Position numbers and translations under genes: made by a program. The notes beneath the pieces are model-generated. The model made no database searches, was not told the DNA's origin, and saw only the letters and a list, made by a program, of their open reading frames with translations. A stretch of DNA of 64,000 nt, taken from assembly GCF_016117655.1 (NCBI RefSeq), contig NZ_CP064936.1, positions 1,488,001 through 1,552,000 of the forward strand. Reading direction: 5' to 3'. This DNA is from Treponema peruense. Lineage in GTDB: Bacteria > Spirochaetota > Spirochaetia > Treponematales > Treponemataceae. This document shows positions 59,117 to 64,000 of this stretch, piece after piece; position 1 is the stretch's first letter, and every line of letters begins with the position of its first letter.

Positions 59117-60283
59117 ATGAAAAAAATTACTTTTTTAACAGGACACAATTGGAAATCAAACCGTTTGGGCGGATTTCATAAATTTGCAGAAGAAGCAGTA
59201 AATCAGGGAATTGATGTAGTTTTTTTCAGCTTTCCCCGACCCTATTATTCTTATTTTCAGCATCAGGAGCTTTACAATAAAAAAACAATCAAACAACTTC
59301 AAAAAGGAATTGTTTACAACTACGAAAAAGCAACTTTAAAAAATGTAACTTTTTCAACATTCAAATTACCGAATTTTTTTAATAAATTTTTGTCTGATTC
59401 CGCAATGAATGCTTTTGAACGATTTTCCATTAAATCTTTTAAGAAATTTGCTCTTGAAAATTTCAGCAATACAGACGTTTTTGTATTTGAAAGCTGTGAC
59501 GGAATGATTTTCCTTAAAAAACTTAAAAAATTATTTCCTAATGCAAAATTTGTTTACAGACCAAGCGATCCCTTGATGTTTGACGGATGTTTAATCCGCT
59601 ATTACAAAAATGAAAAATACATGATTTTAAATGCTGATTTAAATATAATTGTAAATCAGGAAGGATTGAATTTATACAAAAGAAAAATTCCTGATTTTGA
59701 AAAAACTGTAAAATACACTTTACTTTCAAATGGCGTTGACATAGAAAGCTATCAGAAAAAATATCCGATACCGGAACTTTTGCAAAGACCAAATACATTT
59801 TTATATGTCGGCGCATGGGAAGTTGAATGGAATCTTTTATTTGAATCTGCAAAAACTCTTCCTGATTTTAATTTTATTATTGTGTGTCCGAATTATCCGG
59901 AAGAATCAATTGTCCAAAATATTAAAAATTATTCAAATTTATTTTATGTTCCCGGAATAAAACCGCAAGAGGTTCCTGCATGGATAACTAATTGTTCAGT
60001 TGTTATCGTGCCTTATGTTACAGATTTTTATAAAAACAGGCCTTTGGGAATAACCGCAAAATATTACCAGGCCATGGCAGCCGGTAAACCGATTGTCGCG
60101 TATTGCGATACACCAAAATTAAAAGATGAAGGAATTCCCGTAACTTATACTTACAAAGATTTTATAGAAGAATGCAGAAAATCAATTGAAATAAAATCTA
60201 AAGCATATAATTTTGACTTAAAAGACAGACAATGGTCAAATATTACCAGGAAGTTTATGGAATTATTAAATAGTTTAGAATAA
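59117..60283 (+). CDS. Glycosyltransferase (GT-B, GT4-like)
   Basis: 388 aa. LTGHNWKSNRLGGFHKFAEE at the N-terminus, FVYRPSDPLMFDGCLIRYYK in the middle, and FLYVGAWEVEWNLLFESAKT with KYYQAMAAGKPIVAYCDTPK in the sugar-nucleotide half fit the GT4/GT1-like family. A member of the surface glycan locus. The gene is separated from the three paralogues by a promoter-like AT-rich gap of 136 bp. Confidence 0.8.
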   Translation: MKKITFLTGHNWKSNRLGGFHKFAEEAVNQGIDVVFFSFPRPYYSYFQHQELYNKKTIKQLQKGIVYNYEKATLKNVTFSTFKLPNFFNKFLSDSAMNAFERFSIKSFKKFALENFSNTDVFVFESCDGMIFLKKLKKLFPNAKFVYRPSDPLMFDGCLIRYYKNEKYMILNADLNIIVNQEGLNLYKRKIPDFEKTVKYTLLSNGVDIESYQKKYPIPELLQRPNTFLYVGAWEVEWNLLFESAKTLPDFNFIIVCPNYPEESIVQNIKNYSNLFYVPGIKPQEVPAWITNCSVVIVPYVTDFYKNRPLGITAKYYQAMAAGKPIVAYCDTPKLKDEGIPVTYTYKDFIEECRKSIEIKSKAYNFDLKDRQWSNITRKFMELLNSLE

Positions 60284-60320
60284 AACCAATTAATCAAGCA
60301 CAAAAAAAGCGAATATACTT

Positions 60321-60746
60321 TTAACCTGCGGTTTCTTTCTTTTTCTTAAAGATAAGAAATTTGCTAAGAATATAGTTTACGACAACGACAAAAATATTAA
60401 TGCAAATCTTTACAACAAGCTCAAATACTTTTGCAGAAGAGTCACTTATCAAAAGCGTCATTCCAAGAACATCAACGACTCCGCTTGCAAGACGTGCAAA
60501 AATAAAAAGACAGAATTCTTTTATCAAAGCAAGTACGGTCTCATTCCTTGACTTAAAGACAAAAATCTTGTTTGTAAAATAAGCGAACAAAACAGAAAGA
60601 ATCCAGGCAACAGCAGTGGCAGGTGTAACGTCCATAAAAAAGCGCGCACACCAGTAAGAAACAAGATTTACAAGCGTCGTCAAAAAACCAGAGATCAAAT
60701 AAAGCAGAATTTCTTTGTAGCGGATAATCAGATTTTTAATATTCAT
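60321..60746 (-). CDS. gtrA: GtrA-family flippase
   Basis: 141 aa with four membrane segments (EILLYLISGFLTTLVNLVSY, AWILSVLFAYFTNKIFVFKS, and two more). GtrA proteins move undecaprenyl-phosphate-sugar across the inner membrane. It is the last gene of a three-gene unit with the gtrB-like and gtrC-like genes and overlaps the former by 4 bp. A broken partial copy lies at 63541-63659. Confidence 0.85.
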   Translation of the reverse strand: MNIKNLIIRYKEILLYLISGFLTTLVNLVSYWCARFFMDVTPATAVAWILSVLFAYFTNKIFVFKSRNETVLALIKEFCLFIFARLASGVVDVLGMTLLISDSSAKVFELVVKICINIFVVVVNYILSKFLIFKKKKETAG

Positions 60747-61672
60747 TTTTCATCTTTTGCAATATACAAAGGTCTCTGCTTGGTTTCAAGATAAACTTTA
60801 GCAAGATATTGTCCCAGAATTCCTGTACAAAATAGCTGAATACCGCTAACAAAAAGAATTATGCATACAAGGGATGGCCAGCCTGCAGTAGGATCTCCAA
60901 ACAAAACTTTGCGTACAATTATAAAAATTATAAATAAAAATGACAGGAACAAAAATAAAATTCCGGTTATACTTGCAAGAACAAGCGGCTTTGTAGAAAA
61001 TGCAACAATTCCATCGAGCGAATACAAAAAAAGTTTTCTGAAATTCCACTTTGTTTTACCTGCACTCCGTTCAACATTTTTGTATTCAAAATACTTTGTT
61101 CTAAAACCAACCCAGGCAAAAATTCCCTTAGAAAATCTTCCTCTTTCTGAAACACTCAAAACAGCATCGACCATTGTTCTGGACATCATTCTAAAATCAC
61201 GTGCCCCGTCAACAATATCAATGTCAGAAAAATATCTCATCAGTTTGTAAAACAGACGTGCAAACATTGACCTTACAGGAGGCTCACCCTTACGGTTTGT
61301 CCGTCTTGTTGCTGCACTGTCAAATTCACCGGAACACACAGCAGACAGCATTTCGGGAATCAGCGACGGAGGGTCCTGTAAATCCACATCCATAATCACT
61401 ACATAATCTCCGGCTGCTTTTTTAAGACCGGCATACATTGCAGCTTCTTTTCCAAAGTTTCGCGAAAAACTTACATAATGAACACCTTTATCTTTTTCAG
61501 AAAGTTCTTTAACCTCTTCCAAAGTTTTATCAGAAGAACCGTCATCAATAAAAATAATTTCGTATTCAGCCTTCAATGTTACAAGTATTTTTTTAACTTC
61601 ATTATAGAAAATAGGCACTGCTTCCTGTTCATTAAAACACGGTACAACAACCGAAAGTTTGCAACTGTTCAT
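60743..61672 (-). CDS. gtrB: Bactoprenol glucosyltransferase, GtrB-like
   Basis: 309 aa. LSVVVPCFNEQEAVPIFYNE, IIFIDDGSSDKTLEEVKELS and DYVVIMDVDLQDPPSLIPEM are the dolichol-phosphate mannosyltransferase/GtrB motifs. Two C-terminal membrane helices follow. It makes undecaprenyl-phosphate-glucose or a similar donor for GtrC-like enzymes. One-base overlap with the upstream gene. Confidence 0.88.
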   Translation of the reverse strand: MNSCKLSVVVPCFNEQEAVPIFYNEVKKILVTLKAEYEIIFIDDGSSDKTLEEVKELSEKDKGVHYVSFSRNFGKEAAMYAGLKKAAGDYVVIMDVDLQDPPSLIPEMLSAVCSGEFDSAATRRTNRKGEPPVRSMFARLFYKLMRYFSDIDIVDGARDFRMMSRTMVDAVLSVSERGRFSKGIFAWVGFRTKYFEYKNVERSAGKTKWNFRKLFLYSLDGIVAFSTKPLVLASITGILFLFLSFLFIIFIIVRKVLFGDPTAGWPSLVCIILFVSGIQLFCTGILGQYLAKVYLETKQRPLYIAKDEK

Positions 61673-63414
61673 TAAAATTCCTCTTTCAACACTACATGAA
61701 AATGATTGCCCTGCGCGTAAATATCATGATACACCGTTGAACGCAAAAGCGGCCATTCAGGTTTTACAGCAGAACTATTTTCTTCTATTTCTATATTATG
61801 GAACTTCATAAGGTCATCATTCCAAATTGAATTTGCGCTGGGCAGAACCGTAACAAGTTTTCTGATAACCGGATAATTTTTAACAGCAATTTCATTTCCA
61901 TTGCACATTCCGATTGTTCCAGAGAAAGTCAAATCAAAATCTTTGTCAGAAACAATAAAATCATCAAGGTCAGACATTAAAACCGACATTCTGAATGACT
62001 GGTATTTTTTCTGAACACTCATACAGTTTCCCAATGTAAACAGAAACACCATGCATCCGTACAACAAAACAGGAACAAAAATACATTTGATAAGACGTGA
62101 TTTTTTTTCAAAAAATAAAACCTGTTTTACAAGTACAAAACACACAACTGCAACAAAACAGTTGAATCCCATAAAAGCTCTTGGTTCATAAAGTGGCTGC
62201 TTAAAGACCAGGTAAGAACCAAAAGAAAGTACCAGTCCCAAAATATATGCAGCAACTGCAACAACAGATGCAAATAATTTATTGCATTTTGAATTCTTAA
62301 CACAAAGAATTATAGCCAGAACCGAAACTACAGCAAAAGAAAATTTTGTAAAAAAACCGCCAAAATCTTTTGCACATAATTCAATATAATCTGCCACATT
62401 CGGAATAATGGAAGTTACAGAAATCTGTGCGTCGGCATAAAAGTTCGGATCAAAACTTTTGCTGTTTACAAAAAGTATTTTATACAAAACAAGGGCTGAC
62501 GCAAAAGAAACAACGCTCGCAGCAAGAAAAACCGCAAGTTTCTTTTTTTTCTTGGGAGTGGCTGATAAATCTTCAGAAACTTCATCCGAAAGAATTTTTG
62601 AAGCAACAAAGAAAATTGCCAGAATTATGTAAACAGAAGTTCCTGCCTGGTACGACATGCAGTCAAGAATCAAAAACACAATTGAAGAAAAAACAAACGC
62701 CGGAATATTATCCCTGAACAAAAAAGGAATAACAGGAAGCAGAACGGCAATTACCATATAAACACAATCGTATCTGTAGGAAAAATTCTGCGCAAAGAAA
62801 GGTGAAATAAAAACCGGAGTCAGAGCCAGAGCCGGAATAAAATCAATTTTTTTTCCGTTAAGAATATATGTCAGAAGTACAGTGGTGAATGACATTATAA
62901 AAACAGAAATAATTTGCGGTAACGGGGCTATATCCTGAATCTCAATATTGTTGTGAATAAGGATTGAAAGAAATTCAGAAACATATCTTCCAAGTCCAAT
63001 CCACGAACGGCTTCCTTCAGCAGCTCTCCAGATATCGTCATGGTAAAAAAAGTCTGCTAAAATTATACGGGAAAAACACAGCAGGTAAAAAACAAAAACA
63101 ACTGCAGAAACAAAAATTGCCCTGCTCATTTTTAATTCTTTATGGAACAGACCGTATTCGTTTTTTATATATCCGGCTATTTTTTTTCCAAGTGAAACAA
63201 ATGAAAGAAAAGCTGTTATAAGCACAGCAAAAATTCCAATAAATGAACAATGCATAACAACTTCCATCCAGCGCGGAGCATCACGCAGTGTTCTTCCCAA
63301 ATACTTTTCTGCAACAGATACTGCAAAATTTCCAAAACAAGGCAGAGAACAAATTCCAAACAAAACCATTGCCGCTGCAAGAAAAATCTTAAATCCCAAA
63401 CTCTTAACTTTCAT
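61672..63414 (-). CDS. GtrC-like membrane glucosyltransferase
   Basis: 580 aa with 11-12 membrane segments. ILADFFYHDDIWRAAEGSRS contains the acidic DD loop of GT-C enzymes, and the C-terminal ~130 residues are a periplasmic domain (SVLMSDLDDFIVSDKDFDLT). It would attach the flipped sugar to surface polysaccharide in the periplasm, changing its serotype. It is the first gene of the gtr unit. Confidence 0.75.
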   Translation of the reverse strand: MKVKSLGFKIFLAAAMVLFGICSLPCFGNFAVSVAEKYLGRTLRDAPRWMEVVMHCSFIGIFAVLITAFLSFVSLGKKIAGYIKNEYGLFHKELKMSRAIFVSAVVFVFYLLCFSRIILADFFYHDDIWRAAEGSRSWIGLGRYVSEFLSILIHNNIEIQDIAPLPQIISVFIMSFTTVLLTYILNGKKIDFIPALALTPVFISPFFAQNFSYRYDCVYMVIAVLLPVIPFLFRDNIPAFVFSSIVFLILDCMSYQAGTSVYIILAIFFVASKILSDEVSEDLSATPKKKKKLAVFLAASVVSFASALVLYKILFVNSKSFDPNFYADAQISVTSIIPNVADYIELCAKDFGGFFTKFSFAVVSVLAIILCVKNSKCNKLFASVVAVAAYILGLVLSFGSYLVFKQPLYEPRAFMGFNCFVAVVCFVLVKQVLFFEKKSRLIKCIFVPVLLYGCMVFLFTLGNCMSVQKKYQSFRMSVLMSDLDDFIVSDKDFDLTFSGTIGMCNGNEIAVKNYPVIRKLVTVLPSANSIWNDDLMKFHNIEIEENSSAVKPEWPLLRSTVYHDIYAQGNHFHVVLKEEF

Positions 63415-63437
63415 AAAAAACCCTTAATTAAATTATT

Positions 63438-63659
63438 CTATATAGATATCAGACAACAGTTTGAACACTTTGTTGCTAGAATAAAAATATCTTCATCCAA
63501 ATCGTCCCAATGAATTTCTATTCCGCCACAGCTTAGTAACGTCCATAAAAAAAACGCACACACCAGTAAGAAACAAGATTTACAAGCGTCGTCAAAAAAA
63601 ACAAAGATCAAATAAACCAGAATTTCCTTGTAGCGAAGGATCAGATTTTTAATATTCAT
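63438..63659 (-). pseudogene. Chimeric remnant: gtrA 5' fragment plus DUF2442 3' fragment
   Basis: The first ~19 codons (NIKNLILRYKEILVYLIF) are nearly identical to gtrA. An expanded T run then shifts the frame, and DNA similarity ends near 63541. The rest (GGIEIHWDDLDEDIFILA) resembles the end of DUF2442 proteins. The open frame is therefore a junction of two broken genes. Confidence 0.65.
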
Positions 63660-63912
63660 AATGAGTTCTGCATTGAATTATTTTAAGCATATCATTTTCT
63701 ACAGTGTAAACCAATCTGTTTTCTTCATCAATTCTACGCGAATAATAACCAGACAATTCATGTTTCAATGGTTCAGGTTTGCCGATTCCTTTATTCGGAC
63801 CGTTTGATTCTATATCTTTTAGAAGAGAATTTATTTTTTTAAGTGTGTTTCTATCCTGTCCCTGCCAGTAAACATAATCATCCCAGGCAGAATCATCCCA
63901 AACTTTAGTCAT
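63649..63912 (-). CDS. yoeB: Txe/YoeB-family mRNA interferase toxin
   Basis: 87 aa from ATG 63912, which overlaps the antitoxin stop by 8 bp. KVWDDSAWDDYVYWQGQDRN, GKPEPLKHELSGYYSRRIDE and ENRLVYTVENDMLKIIQCRT with the terminal HYEY are diagnostic. Catalytic Glu, Arg and His of the family are visible. It cleaves mRNA on the ribosome. Its antitoxin is directly upstream. Confidence 0.95.
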   Translation of the reverse strand: MTKVWDDSAWDDYVYWQGQDRNTLKKINSLLKDIESNGPNKGIGKPEPLKHELSGYYSRRIDEENRLVYTVENDMLKIIQCRTHYEY

Positions 63913-64000
63913 CTTCAATTATTTCGTGGACTTTGCCAAAACCTTTATCCATTCTTTCCTTCGCTTCCCGCAAAAGACGCTGATTGTACGGATTGTAAAA
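63905..64000 (-). CDS. Phd/YefM-family antitoxin, partial
   Basis: Only the last ~31 residues are in the window (NPYNQRLLREAKERMDKGFG, then KVHEIIEDD). They match YefM/Phd ends, and the overlap with yoeB is the usual order of these operons. The N-terminus lies beyond the right edge. Confidence 0.8.
   Translation of the reverse strand, partial: FYNPYNQRLLREAKERMDKGFGKVHEIIEDD

Overview
The window looks like a host-associated Treponema (Spirochaetota) chromosome of moderate GC. This is inferred from gene content: a DUF4469 protein, tandem AAA-ATPase/PD-(D/E)XK proteins, spirochaete-style lipoproteins and Treponema-type phage proteins. No 16S gene or other marker is present to prove it.

Chromosomal left part (1-16.2 kb). 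Housekeeping and accessory genes come first: a partial DUF4469 protein, a DUF72 protein, a DUF3990/XRE toxin-antitoxin-like pair with palindromic operators, a tRNA-Gly beside an integrase remnant, an NCS2 purine permease, a dCMP deaminase, an alpha/beta hydrolase, a RumA-type rRNA methyltransferase and a secreted beta-propeller protein. A surface-polysaccharide locus follows: a Wzi-like outer membrane protein, a flippase, and GT8, GT2 and GT4 glycosyltransferases. It resumes at 52-63 kb with more glycosyltransferases, three tandem AAA-ATPase/PDDEXK paralogues and a gtrA-gtrB-gtrC-like set.

Inserted element (about 16,247-51,942). A lambda-like siphophage genome sits inside the glycan locus, between identical 18-bp direct repeats. 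Almost all its genes run on the minus strand. The early genes (56-aa protein, DUF1351, SSB, Rad52-like annealing protein, HNH, replication protein, multi-HTH protein, DUF1064) lie at 44.6-51.7 kb. Then come terminase, portal, a MuF head protein fused to a papain-like toxin with a candidate immunity gene, a collagen-like fibre with a glycosyltransferase, a lysis block with two almost fully overlapping spanin-like genes, capsid, connector and tail genes, and the tail-tip protein. I see no integrase and no CI-type repressor. The only non-IS256 recombinase is a DDE transposase 95 bp inside the left repeat. Two near-identical IS256-like copies with perfect 9-bp target duplications split the tail-tip gene and a small ribbon-helix-helix (RHH) gene.

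Most unusual features. (1) Two tandem paralogous cassettes at 17.6-20.3 kb, each with a tiny Fst/Ldr-like membrane peptide, a convergent antisense promoter, a second membrane peptide and an RHH-like gene. (2) A structured RNA at the right end, with a terminator loop exactly complementary to another hairpin loop (9 nt). (3) A 13-bp motif, AAAAATGACTATA, placed in the direction of transcription ahead of seven phage gene blocks, plus a variant facing the single divergent gene. (4) A strong promoter/operator driving two tiny membrane proteins against the late operon. The phage is probably defective for infection because its tail-tip gene is interrupted.
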